From: Urbifossiella limnaea
GTDB lineage: Bacteria > Planctomycetota > Planctomycetia > Gemmatales > Gemmataceae
Length of the DNA stretch: 64,000 bases
Assembly (NCBI RefSeq): GCF_007747215.1
Contig: NZ_CP036273.1
Coordinates: 7,424,322-7,488,321 of the forward strand
Direction: 5' to 3'
Positions 34,848 to 42,640 of this stretch are shown one piece after another. The position numbers and the translations under genes are program-made. Under the pieces are notes generated by a model that was given only the letters and a program-made list of their open reading frames with translations, had not been told where the DNA came from and searched no databases. How positions within the stretch are numbered: position 1 is the stretch's first letter; each line of letters opens with the position of its first letter.

Positions 34848-37403
34848 ATGCGCCTGTCGCTCCTCGGGCTGCTCGCAACCGCCGGCGTCGCCGGCGCCGC
34901 GCCGCCGGACGCCGCCAAGCTCGAGTTCTTCGAGAAGAAGGTCCGCCCGGTCCTGGTCGGCCACTGCAACCAGTGCCACTCGGCCGACACCAAGCCCGCC
35001 GGCAACCTCCGCGTGGACGACCACCACGGCCTGCTGACGGGCGGCAACGGCGGCCCCGCGGTCGTGCCCGGGCAGCCGGAAAAGAGCCTGCTGCTGAAGC
35101 GCGTCGCCCACGACGCCAAGAAGCAGATGCCGGCCGAGGGCGAGAAGCTCAGCCCCGCCCAGATCGCCGACCTGACGCAGTGGGTGAAGGACGGCGCCGT
35201 GTGGCCGGCGGTCCGCGTGCCGGCGACGCTCGGCAAGGGCCGCCCCGGCTACGACAAGCTCCGCGCCGAGCACTGGGCGTTCAAGCCCGTCGCAAACGCA
35301 CCCGTCCCCGCGGTGACGGACGCCGCCTGGCCGCGCGACGACATCGACCGCTTCGTCCTCGCCGCGCTCGACGCCAAGGGGTTGAAGCCGGTCGGCGACG
35401 CCGACCCCGTCACGCTCGTCCGCCGCGTCACGTTCGACCTGACGGGTCTGCCGCCGACGCCCGCGGAGGTGGACGCCTTCGTCCGCGACCCGTCGCTCCC
35501 CGCGCTCGTCGATCGGCTGCTCGCGGCGCCGGCGTTCGGCGAGCGCTGGGGCCGGCACTGGCTCGACGCCGCCCGCTACGGCGAGAGCACCGGGCCGAGC
35601 CGCAACATCCCGTACCCGCACGCCTGGCGGTACCGCGACTACGTCATCGACGCCGTCAACGCCGACGTGCCGTTCGACCGCTTCGTCCGCGAGCAACTGG
35701 CCGGCGACCTGCTGGCGGCCGCCACCGACGCCGAGCGCGACCGCCTCCGCACCGCCACCGGCTTCCTCGCCCTCGGCGTGAAGGACGTGAACCAGCGGTT
35801 CAAGGTCCGCTTCGAGATGGACAACGTGGACGAGCAGATCGACGCCGTCACCCGCTCGACGATCGGCCTGACGGTCAGCTGCGCCCGCTGCCACGACCAC
35901 AAGTTCGACCCCATCCCGACCACCGACTACTACGCGCTGGCCGGCATCTTCACCAGCACCGACGCGACCGCCGGCGTGCGGAACAAGATGGGCGGCGGCG
36001 GGCTCGACTACTACGCCCCGGACGGGCTCGTGCGCCTCTCCGGCGAGGGGCCGGCGGCGCCGCCGGCCGTTCTGGCGAAGGCGAAGGCCGAACTCGACAC
36101 CCACAAGAAGGCGTGGGACGCGATCCGCGGCACGCCCGAGGGGCTGAAGAAGGCCGCCGACGGGCAGCCGACGCAGCGGCCGTTCCGGCTGAAGTTCGAG
36201 AAGGCCCAGGCCGACTACCAGGCGCTGACCGACCCCGCTGCCCGCGGCTACGCCGTCCACGGCGCCCGCGAGGGAAAGGTGGCCGACACCGAGGTGCGGC
36301 TCCGCGGCGAGGCCGAGAAGCGCGGCCCCGTCGTGCCGCGCGGCTTCCTCACGGCGTTCCCCGTGCCCGGTGCCGCGGCCGTGACCGCGACGGAGAGCGG
36401 CCGCCGCGAGCTGGCCGACTGGCTCGTGAGCCCGAACAACCCGCTGACGGCCCGCGTCGCCGTCAACCGCGTGTGGCTCCACCTGTTCGGCCGCGGCCTC
36501 GTGAACACGCCCGACAACTTCGGCGTCATGGGCGACACGCCCTCGCACCCCGAGCTACTCGACCATCTCGCCGGCCGCTTCGTCCGCGACGGCTGGTCGC
36601 TGAAGCGGCTGGTGCGGACGCTGGTGCTGACCCGCGCCTACGGGCTGAGTTCCGAGGCGACGCCGGCCCACCGCACGGCCGACCCCGGCAACGTGCTGCT
36701 GTGGCGCCACACGCCGCGCCGCCTGGAAGCCGAGGAGTTGCGCGACGCGGTGCTGGCCAGCGCCGGCACGCTCGACCGGAGCCGCCCCGAGGGCTCGCCG
36801 GCGCGGGCGCTGAAGATGATCGAGATGCGCGACAACGGCCCCGAGGCGAAGGGCGTTCACGAGGCCGCGGACCGGAGCCGCGTGCGGAGCGTGTACCTCC
36901 CGCTGCTCCGCGGCGTGACGCCGAAGGCGCTCGAAGTCTTCGACCCCGCCGACCAGACGCTCGTGACCGTGAAGCGCGACACGACGACGGTGCCGGGTCA
37001 GGCGCTGTTCCTGCTGAACTCGCCGTTCGTGCGCCGCAACGCGCTAGCCCTCGCCGACCGGCTGCTGGCCGCGACGACCGACGACGCCGAGCGCGTGACG
37101 ACGGCGTACCGCCTGACGCTCGGCCGGTCGCCGTCGCAGGCGGAGGTGGAGCGGGCGTTGGGCTTCGTGGGCGAGTACGAGTCGGCGTACCGGGCCGAGC
37201 CGCGGCCGCTGCCGGCGGTGCCGCGGCCGGCGGCGCCGCGGCCGAAGGGGCCCACGCCCGAGGTGATCGACCCCGACCAGATCGACCAGACCGGCGAGGC
37301 GGTGACCGAGGACGTGGTCCGCCCGCGCGACTCCCGTACCGCCGCGTGGCTGGCGCTGACGCAGGCGCTCTACGGCAGCGCGGAGTTCCGGTACGTGAAG
37401 TAA
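34848..37403 (+). CDS. Planctomycete cytochrome-type DUF1549/DUF1553 protein
   Basis: The protein is 851 aa from the ATG at 34848, which starts the signal peptide (MRLSLLGLLATAGVAGA). In-frame starts at 34812 and 34803 are possible and have GGAG nearby. N-terminal cytochrome C domain: VLVGHCNQCHSADTKPAGNL, with one CxxCH. DUF1549 follows (WPRDDIDRFVLAALDAKGL, FDLTGLPPTPAEVD, DRLLAAPAFGERWGRHWLD, CARCHDHKFDP). DUF1553 ends the protein (AVNRVWLHLFGRGLVNTPDN, RRLEAEELRDAVLA, LFLLNSPFVRRNALALADRL). The family is paired with DUF1501 genes; the likely role is heme-dependent oxidation in carbohydrate use, but this is unproven. Confidence 0.9.
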   Translation: MRLSLLGLLATAGVAGAAPPDAAKLEFFEKKVRPVLVGHCNQCHSADTKPAGNLRVDDHHGLLTGGNGGPAVVPGQPEKSLLLKRVAHDAKKQMPAEGEKLSPAQIADLTQWVKDGAVWPAVRVPATLGKGRPGYDKLRAEHWAFKPVANAPVPAVTDAAWPRDDIDRFVLAALDAKGLKPVGDADPVTLVRRVTFDLTGLPPTPAEVDAFVRDPSLPALVDRLLAAPAFGERWGRHWLDAARYGESTGPSRNIPYPHAWRYRDYVIDAVNADVPFDRFVREQLAGDLLAAATDAERDRLRTATGFLALGVKDVNQRFKVRFEMDNVDEQIDAVTRSTIGLTVSCARCHDHKFDPIPTTDYYALAGIFTSTDATAGVRNKMGGGGLDYYAPDGLVRLSGEGPAAPPAVLAKAKAELDTHKKAWDAIRGTPEGLKKAADGQPTQRPFRLKFEKAQADYQALTDPAARGYAVHGAREGKVADTEVRLRGEAEKRGPVVPRGFLTAFPVPGAAAVTATESGRRELADWLVSPNNPLTARVAVNRVWLHLFGRGLVNTPDNFGVMGDTPSHPELLDHLAGRFVRDGWSLKRLVRTLVLTRAYGLSSEATPAHRTADPGNVLLWRHTPRRLEAEELRDAVLASAGTLDRSRPEGSPARALKMIEMRDNGPEAKGVHEAADRSRVRSVYLPLLRGVTPKALEVFDPADQTLVTVKRDTTTVPGQALFLLNSPFVRRNALALADRLLAATTDDAERVTTAYRLTLGRSPSQAEVERALGFVGEYESAYRAEPRPLPAVPRPAAPRPKGPTPEVIDPDQIDQTGEAVTEDVVRPRDSRTAAWLALTQALYGSAEFRYVK

Positions 37404-37411
37404 CCGCCCCT

Positions 37412-37492
37412 GAGCCGGGGGCGTCAGCCCCCGGAGCCGTCCCCAGACGAATCACGCGCGCCGAAGACTCCGGGGGCTGACGCCCCGGCTCG
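37412..37492. repeat. Pair of inverted GC hairpins between the DUF1549/1553 and DUF1501 genes
   Basis: Hairpins at 37412-37437 (GAGCCGGGGGCG stem) and 37468-37492 (CTCCGGGGGCTGACG) are mutual inverted copies, so the whole 81 bases could also form one larger stem. They separate two genes that are normally co-transcribed and may set their relative mRNA levels. Confidence 0.6.
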
Positions 37493-37521
37493 GTGGGCGA
37501 TCCACGAACCACGGAAGACCC

Positions 37522-38877
37522 ATGCCCCCGATCAGCCGCCGCGCCGCCCTCAAACAAGCCAGCGCCGGGTTCGGCCTCGTCGCCCTGGCCGGCCTCCTCG
37601 ACCAGCAGGCGAAGGCCCGCCCGCCGGCCGCCGCGCACCCGCTCGCGCCGAAGGCGCCGCACTTCCCCGCGAAGGCGAAGAAGCTCATCTTCGTCCACAT
37701 GAACGGCTCGATGAGTCAGCACGACACGGTCGAGTACAAGCCCAAGCTGTTCGCCGACGACGGCAAGCCCGGCCCCGGCGGCGGCACCCTCACGGCGCCG
37801 AAGTTCCGCTTCGCGCAGCACGGCCAGACCGGCTCGTGGTTCTCGGAGCTGTTGCCGAACCTGGCCCGCCACGCGGACAAGCTGTGCTGGCTCCGCGGCC
37901 TCCATACCGACACGCCGGCGCACCCGCAGGCGGTGGTGCAGCTGCACACCGGCAGCGCCAACGCCGCCCTCACCCGCCCCAGCATCGGGGCGTGGCTGCT
38001 GTACGGCCTCGGCACCGACAACGCCGACCTGCCCGGGTACGTCACCATCAACCCGCCGCCGAACTTCGGCGGGGCCGTGAACTTCGGCAGCGCCTTCCTG
38101 CCGGCCCACTTCCAGGGCACGCGCATCGACGACCGCGGCGCGTTGCCGAACCTCCGCCCCGCGACCGCGGCCGGGCTGCAGCGCCGCCAGCTCGACCTGA
38201 TTCAGGGGATGAACCGCGACCTGGCCGCGGCCCCCGGCGCCCCGGACGCGGTGGACGGCGTCATCGAGTCGTTCGAGCTGGCGTTCCGGATGCAGGGGAA
38301 GGTGCCGGAGCTGCTCGACCTGTCGAAGGAGCCGCTGCGGGTGCGCGAGGAGTACGGCGCGACGGACGCCCCGAACCAGTCGTTCGCCCGGCAGTGCCTG
38401 ATGGCGCGCCGGCTGTGCGAGGCGGGGGTGCGGTTCGTGGAGATCTGCCAGCCGGGTTGGGACCACCACAACAACCTGCACGCCGGCCTGATCGACCGCT
38501 GCCGCTCGGTGGACCGTGCGACCGCGGCGCTGCTGAACGACCTGGAGCGGCGCGGACTGCTGGCCGACACGCTGGTGCTGTTCGGCAGTGAGTTCGGCCG
38601 CCTCCCGACGGCGCAGGGCGTGGACGGCCGCGACCACAACATCACCGGCTACCCGATGTTCCTGGCGGGTGCGGGCGTGAAGCCGGGGTTCACCTACGGG
38701 GCGACGGACGAGTACGGCATCCGCGCGGTGGAGGGGCGGATGCACACGAACGACCTGCACGCGACGCTGCTGGCGCTGATGGGGATCGACCACGAGCGGC
38801 TGACGTACCGCTACGCCGGCCGCGACTTCCGCCTGACGGACGTGGCGGGGACGGTGGCGCGGGAGGTGTTCGCGTGA
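37522..38877 (+). CDS. DUF1501 family exported protein (partner of DUF1549/1553)
   Basis: The protein is 451 aa. The leader is ISRRAALKQASAGFGLVALA, twin-arginine type. DUF1501 blocks: LIFVHMNGSMSQHDTVEYKP, ARRLCEAGVRFVEICQPGW, FGSEFGRLPTAQG, GRDHNITGYPMFLAGAG and DLHATLLALMGIDHERLTY. It follows the DUF1549/1553 gene in the usual order of this two-gene unit. The tRNA gene begins 77 bases after its stop. Confidence 0.92.
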   Translation: MPPISRRAALKQASAGFGLVALAGLLDQQAKARPPAAAHPLAPKAPHFPAKAKKLIFVHMNGSMSQHDTVEYKPKLFADDGKPGPGGGTLTAPKFRFAQHGQTGSWFSELLPNLARHADKLCWLRGLHTDTPAHPQAVVQLHTGSANAALTRPSIGAWLLYGLGTDNADLPGYVTINPPPNFGGAVNFGSAFLPAHFQGTRIDDRGALPNLRPATAAGLQRRQLDLIQGMNRDLAAAPGAPDAVDGVIESFELAFRMQGKVPELLDLSKEPLRVREEYGATDAPNQSFARQCLMARRLCEAGVRFVEICQPGWDHHNNLHAGLIDRCRSVDRATAALLNDLERRGLLADTLVLFGSEFGRLPTAQGVDGRDHNITGYPMFLAGAGVKPGFTYGATDEYGIRAVEGRMHTNDLHATLLALMGIDHERLTYRYAGRDFRLTDVAGTVAREVFA

Positions 38878-38954
38878 GCGAACCGCCGGGTGGCGGCCCC
38901 TGGAATCTTGGCCCGTCGGAGCGTATAAAACGGCTCCGACGGGCTTCCAGTCCT

Positions 38955-39025
38955 TACCCGGTAGTGTAACGGTAGCACAAGAGATTTTGGTTCTCTTTGT
39001 CCTGGTTCGAATCCAGGCCGGGTAA
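38955..39025 (+). tRNA. tRNA-Gln (anticodon UUG)
   Basis: The cloverleaf can be drawn completely: acceptor TACCCGG with CCGGGTA, D-arm GTAGTGTAACGGTAGCAC, anticodon stem AGAGA/TCTCT enclosing the loop TTTTGGT (anticodon TTG), and T-arm CCTGG TTCGAAT CCAGG. CCA is not encoded. The nitrogen-oxide island begins downstream of this gene. Confidence 0.95.
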
Positions 39026-39289
39026 CTCGAAACTCATATTTTTCAGGACCTTGTGGCTGATGTGCCGGCGCATCGTTGGGAGAATTGGGTCTCTTGGGCC
39101 GACCGACCCAACTCCATAGCAACTCTGAGCCGATTTGGACCCAACACCGCATCACTGCCACAAGTCATGAACGCGACGGAACTTCTGCCCCGATGGGCGG
39201 TCCGAGCGGGGTGTTTCTCTCACGCGCTGAGCCCGAGCACGGGCGGGGGCCGAACTTTGGCCGAACATATCGCTCCTCGCTCGGCGTAG
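39026..39289. other. Region after tRNA-Gln without a supported gene
   Basis: This is less GC-rich than the rest of the window (TTTTTCAGG and similar tracts). Open frames are short and lack start signals. It forms the left part of a gene-poor kilobase between the tRNA and hcp. Confidence 0.4.
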
Positions 39290-39720
39290 CCCAGTCTGGA
39301 CACGACCGAGGCCCGGCCTCCGGACTGGTAGTGGCCGTCGGGTGGTCCAGCTTGTTCCCGGAATCGTCGAACGGTTTCTTCAACTGCTCCGGCGACTTGA
39401 ACCGCTGCGAATCCCTCTCGATCAGGTCGATCCACTCCAGTTGCGTCGCGCGGAGATCGCCTCAGCCCGCGTGTTCTTGGCACGTCGGTCCCGCAGAACT
39501 CGAAGGCGAAGGGCAGGTACGACGGGGACAGGTACGACGGGAACGGGAGTGCTGGTGCCGTCGAGGAGTTGGTAAACGCGGCGGTCGCCGCCGACGAAGA
39601 AGCTGCCTTCGGTAATGTGCCGATCCGGCGGGGGCAGGTCGAAGACAGGCTTGCAGACGACCGGAGGGGTGGGGTCCGGTGATACTGGAGGCGGTCGTCG
39701 CTCTGGAGGCATCGCCATCA
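39290..39720 (-). pseudogene. Decayed coding sequence, unknown family
   Basis: Three minus-strand frames carry coding-like stretches in succession: MAMPPERRPPPVSPDP through FVGGDRRVYQLLDG and a VPVVPVPVVP repeat, then FAFEFCGTDVPRTR, then ATQLEWIDLIERDSQRFKSP followed by EQLKKPFDDSGNKLDHP. The last stretch has strongly G/C-ending codons, as in real genes here. The frame changes suggest a gene broken by frameshifts. No family was recognised, and the joining of the pieces is my inference. Confidence 0.35.
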
Positions 39721-39987
39721 CTGGGCGGAGCTGGTCGCGGAGGTTTCCGGTCGAAGTGACGCAGTTCCCGTCGGTGCCGTACAGGGTGTCCTTCCGGCTT
39801 CAGCAGCCGAGCACCGTCTCATTTCAGGGCGGTTCAGGCGGTAACGGTAGACGGTCACCCCCCGCCCGTCGACGGATTGCAGGCTGGTGGCCAGCCGGTT
39901 CCTGTCGGCGCGAGCGGGCGGTTCGTCGGGGCGCCGGCGGCGGGGAATCACTCAGCCCGTGAGCGGAATGGGGGAGAGAAATGCAAC
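39721..39987. other. Gene-poor stretch upstream of the hcp promoter
   Basis: Short open frames exist on both strands, but none has a convincing start or a recognisable domain. Together with 39026-39720 this makes about a kilobase without an intact gene. Confidence 0.35.
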
Positions 39988-40017
39988 TTGACAATTCCGC
40001 AGAATAAAAGATAACAA
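39988..40017 (+). promoter_or_regulatory. Probable sigma70-type promoter of hcp
   Basis: A perfect -35 TTGACA (39988-39993) is followed after 18 bases by TAACAA (40012-40017) in an A/T-rich stretch that stands out sharply in this GC-rich DNA. It lies about 50 bases upstream of the hcp start, and the nearby Rrf2 regulator could bind over it. The operator itself was not identified. Confidence 0.5.
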
Positions 40018-40064
40018 TATCGTGAATTCGGCGAATGCCTCCTCTTCTCTCCCGAGGACGTGTC

Positions 40065-41375
40065 ATGACCACCCTCCCGATGTCGTGTAACCAGTGCGAG
40101 CAGACGATGGGCGGCACCGGGTGCCACCACAGCCCCGGCATCTGCGGCAAGGACGCCGACGTGCAGAGCCTCCAGGAGACCATCCTGTACGGACTCAAGG
40201 GGATGGCCGCCTACGCCAACCACGCCCGCCGGCTGGGCAAGCACGACGAGGCGGTGTCGGCCTTCATCGAGGAGGCCCTGTTCAGCACCATGACCAACGT
40301 CAACTTCGACGTCCCCACCCTGTTCGAGATCGCGATGGAACTCGGGCGGAAGAACTTCCGCGTCATGGAGCTGCTCGACCAGGGGCACGTCGAGGCGTTC
40401 GGCGACCCGTCGCCGGCGGTCGTCACCGTCGGCACGAAGGCCGGCCCCGGCATCCTGATGACCGGGCACGACCTGGTCGACCTGTGGGACCTGCTCAAGC
40501 AGTGCGAGGGGACCGACGTCAACGTGTACACGCACGGCGAGATGCTGCCGGCCCACATGTACCCGAAGCTGCGGGAGCACCCGAACCTGGCCGGGCACTA
40601 CGGCGGCCCGTGGCAGAAGCAGAAGAGCGAGTTCCCCGCGTTCGGCGGGCCGGTCGTCGCCACCACCAACTGCATCCTCATCCCGCACGCGAACTACGCC
40701 GACCGCATCTTCACCACCCGGTTCACCGCCGTGCCCGGCGGCACCCGCATCCCCGGCAACGACTTCTCGGCCGTCATCGCCAAGGCGAGGGCGTGCCCGC
40801 CGCTGACCAAGCGGGTGGACGGCGCGCACGAGGTGGGCTACCACCGGCAGGTCTTGCTGAGCGCCGCCGGGACCATCGTGGACGCGGTGAAGGCCGGGCA
40901 GATCAGCCGGTTCTTCGTCATCGGCGGGTGCGACGGGTACGAGCCCGGCCGGAACTACTTCAGCGACTACGCCGAGGCCACCCCGCCGGACTCGTTCATC
41001 CTCACCCTCGGGTGCGGCAAGTTCCGCATCAACGCCCACGAGTACGGCAAGCACCTCGGCCTGCCGCGGCTGATGGACATGGGCCAGTGCAACGACGCCT
41101 ACGGGGCCATCGCCGTCGCCGTCGCCCTGGCCAAGGCGTTCGACTGCACGGTCAACGACCTGCCGCTGACGATGGTGATCTCGTGGTTCGAGCAGAAGGC
41201 GGTGGCGGTGCTGCTCACCCTGCTGTCGCTCGGCGTCAAGGGGATCAACCTGGGGCCGAACCCGCCGGCGTTCATCACCCCCAACGTGTTCAAGATCTTG
41301 CAGGACAAGTTCGACCTGCGGATCATTGGGAAGGACGCGAAGCAGGACCTGGCCCGCGTTCTCCAGCCGGCCTGA
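40065..41375 (+). CDS. hcp: Hybrid cluster protein (hydroxylamine reductase / NO-related)
   Basis: The protein is 436 aa from the ATG at 40065, with GAGG seven bases upstream. Proximal Fe-S cluster cysteines are C8, C11, C20 and C27 (C-x2-C-x8-C-x6-C). Hybrid-cluster ligand regions are visible: NVYTHGEMLPAHMYP (His, Glu), ATTNCILIPH, FVIGGCDGYEPGRNYFSDY, LTLGCGKFRIN and GINLGPNPPAFITPNVFK. At 436 aa it is about 100 residues shorter than classical Hcp, as in the short class lacking a helical segment after the N-terminus. Hcp reduces hydroxylamine in vitro and acts on NO in vivo. Its place beside nap genes and an NsrR-like regulator supports a nitrosative-stress role. Confidence 0.92.
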   Translation: MTTLPMSCNQCEQTMGGTGCHHSPGICGKDADVQSLQETILYGLKGMAAYANHARRLGKHDEAVSAFIEEALFSTMTNVNFDVPTLFEIAMELGRKNFRVMELLDQGHVEAFGDPSPAVVTVGTKAGPGILMTGHDLVDLWDLLKQCEGTDVNVYTHGEMLPAHMYPKLREHPNLAGHYGGPWQKQKSEFPAFGGPVVATTNCILIPHANYADRIFTTRFTAVPGGTRIPGNDFSAVIAKARACPPLTKRVDGAHEVGYHRQVLLSAAGTIVDAVKAGQISRFFVIGGCDGYEPGRNYFSDYAEATPPDSFILTLGCGKFRINAHEYGKHLGLPRLMDMGQCNDAYGAIAVAVALAKAFDCTVNDLPLTMVISWFEQKAVAVLLTLLSLGVKGINLGPNPPAFITPNVFKILQDKFDLRIIGKDAKQDLARVLQPA

Positions 41376-41402
41376 CCGCCCTTGACCCGACCCGAGGATG
41401 CC

Positions 41403-41648
41403 GTGCCAGCCCTCCCGAAGCCGCCGGACACGTTCGTCGAGTTCATCACCCGCTTCCCCGACCTCGGGCGGGCGTGGGAGGCGGCCCGGCAGGCCGAGCG
41501 GGCCGGCCCGCTGGACGCGAAGGCGTGCCGGCTGGTGAAGCTGGCGGTGGCGATCGGCGGGCGGTCGGAAGGGGCCGTTCACTCGGCCACGGGCGGCGTC
41601 CAGGTAGCCCTCCGGCCGAACGGTTTCAGGACTTGGGCAGGACGTTGA
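41403..41648 (+). pseudogene. Truncated carboxymuconolactone-decarboxylase-like (AhpD fold) gene
   Basis: Starting at the GTG at 41403 (GAGG upstream), the frame reads FVEFITRFPDLGRAWEAARQ, then GPLDAKACRLVKLAVAIGGRSEGAVHSA. This is the first half of CMD-family proteins, which normally continue with an A-x-A-G-A-T-x-E-E block and a second helix pair. After HSA the sequence changes to non-homologous codons and stops inside the 3' end of the opposite Rrf2 gene. The redox CxxC is absent. It is probably a truncated gene; it could be co-transcribed with hcp. Confidence 0.55.
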
Positions 41649-42111
41649 GGGACCGCTTCGCCCCCTTCGACGGCGGGGCGGGCGGCGCCGCCGGCGGGGT
41701 GTAGCCGACGAACCGGCCGAACGTGCTGGTCTTCAGAAACGTCACCATCTGCTCGCGGACCTTGAGCATGTCGAAGTGGAGCGGGCAGTGCGGGCCGGTG
41801 CCGCAGTACTGCGGGCCGTAGGGGCAACTGACGTTGTCGTCCAGCCGCTCGAACAGCGCGACCACGTCGTACAGCGTCACCCCTTCCGGGGGCCGGGCCA
41901 GCCAGTACCCGCCGCCCGGCCCGGGCGAGCCGTTCACGACCCCCGCCTGCGACAGGATGGTGAGCACCTTGGCCACCACCGGCTGCGGCAGGTGTCGGTT
42001 CTCGGCGATGTCGGCCGAGTTCAGCTTCACCCGCCTGGCCGGGTCGTACACTTCGGCCAGCCGGCTGACGGCGGCGATGGCGGTCTGGGCGGTCTTGCCG
42101 TACGGTGACAT
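41626..42111 (-). CDS. Rrf2-family regulator, NsrR-like
   Basis: The protein is 161 aa. The winged helix-turn-helix includes VKLNSADIAENRHLPQPVVA and ILSQAGVVNGSPGPGGGYWL, the Rrf2 signature. Three cysteines in CPYGPQYCGTGPHC (C-x6-C-x5-C) are positioned like the Fe-S cluster ligands of NsrR, the NO sensor that controls hcp and related genes. It is therefore a likely NO- or redox-responsive regulator of hcp and perhaps nap. The Pro-rich C-terminal tail is unusual. The gene ends tail-to-tail with the truncated CMD-like gene, overlapping by about 20 bases. Confidence 0.85.
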   Translation of the reverse strand: MSPYGKTAQTAIAAVSRLAEVYDPARRVKLNSADIAENRHLPQPVVAKVLTILSQAGVVNGSPGPGGGYWLARPPEGVTLYDVVALFERLDDNVSCPYGPQYCGTGPHCPLHFDMLKVREQMVTFLKTSTFGRFVGYTPPAAPPAPPSKGAKRSLNVLPKS

Positions 42112-42141
42112 GGTGAGCCGGTCGGGGTCGGGTTGATCCGG

Positions 42142-42630
42142 TTACTGGGGTTCGTTCGCGGCCACTCCCGCTTCGTACCGGGTGTACACGTACACCGGCA
42201 CCGGCGAGTCACCCAGGTGCTTGCGGATGAGGGGGAACACCCCCTCCCAGGCCAACCCGCCCACGCCGGTGGCCAGCCGCGGCAGGGCCAGGCTCTTGAC
42301 CTCACCCGTGTCGAGTTCGTGCCGCAACCGCTTCAGGCAGTGGTTGACGGTCGCCTCGGTGGCCGGCCCCGGCTGCCCCCCGCGGCCCGTCTCGTCGTCC
42401 TGGGTCATGAGGCAGAAGATGCGGACGCCGGCGGTCCCGCCCCACTCCCACAGTTCGCCCGGCTTCGGGTGACACTGGTGGGCGTAGTGGCGGAAGTCCT
42501 TCGCCATCGCCGGGTACTTTTCCCGCAGGGCGAGGGCCAGCCCGTGGGTGAAGTGGTCGCCGGGGGCCACGCCGTGGGCGATCGCCTGGGCCTTCGTCAG
42601 CAGGATGTCGCCGTGTACTTCGTGAATCAT
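42142..42630 (-). CDS. Macro-domain protein (ADP-ribose binding)
   Basis: The protein is 162 aa, a stand-alone macro domain. IHEVHGDILLTKAQAIAHGV corresponds to the GDI start of the ADP-ribose pocket, with FTHGLALALREKYP after it, and LALPRLATGVGGLAWEGVFP matches the phosphate-binding loop. It resembles the ALC1-like/TARG1/DarG group that removes ADP-ribose from nucleic acid or protein, but the catalytic residue could not be assigned. It lies between the NrfD gene (10-base gap) and the Rrf2 gene on the same strand, so it is probably transcribed with them. The reason for its presence in a respiratory cluster is unclear. Confidence 0.75.
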   Translation of the reverse strand: MIHEVHGDILLTKAQAIAHGVAPGDHFTHGLALALREKYPAMAKDFRHYAHQCHPKPGELWEWGGTAGVRIFCLMTQDDETGRGGQPGPATEATVNHCLKRLRHELDTGEVKSLALPRLATGVGGLAWEGVFPLIRKHLGDSPVPVYVYTRYEAGVAANEPQ

Positions 42631-42640
42631 GGTACGCTCC

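Noticed and set aside
39053-39962. Plus-strand open frames after the tRNA
   Set aside because: They have no ribosome site, no recognisable domain and atypical residue composition. Coding-like signal in this stretch is on the minus strand.
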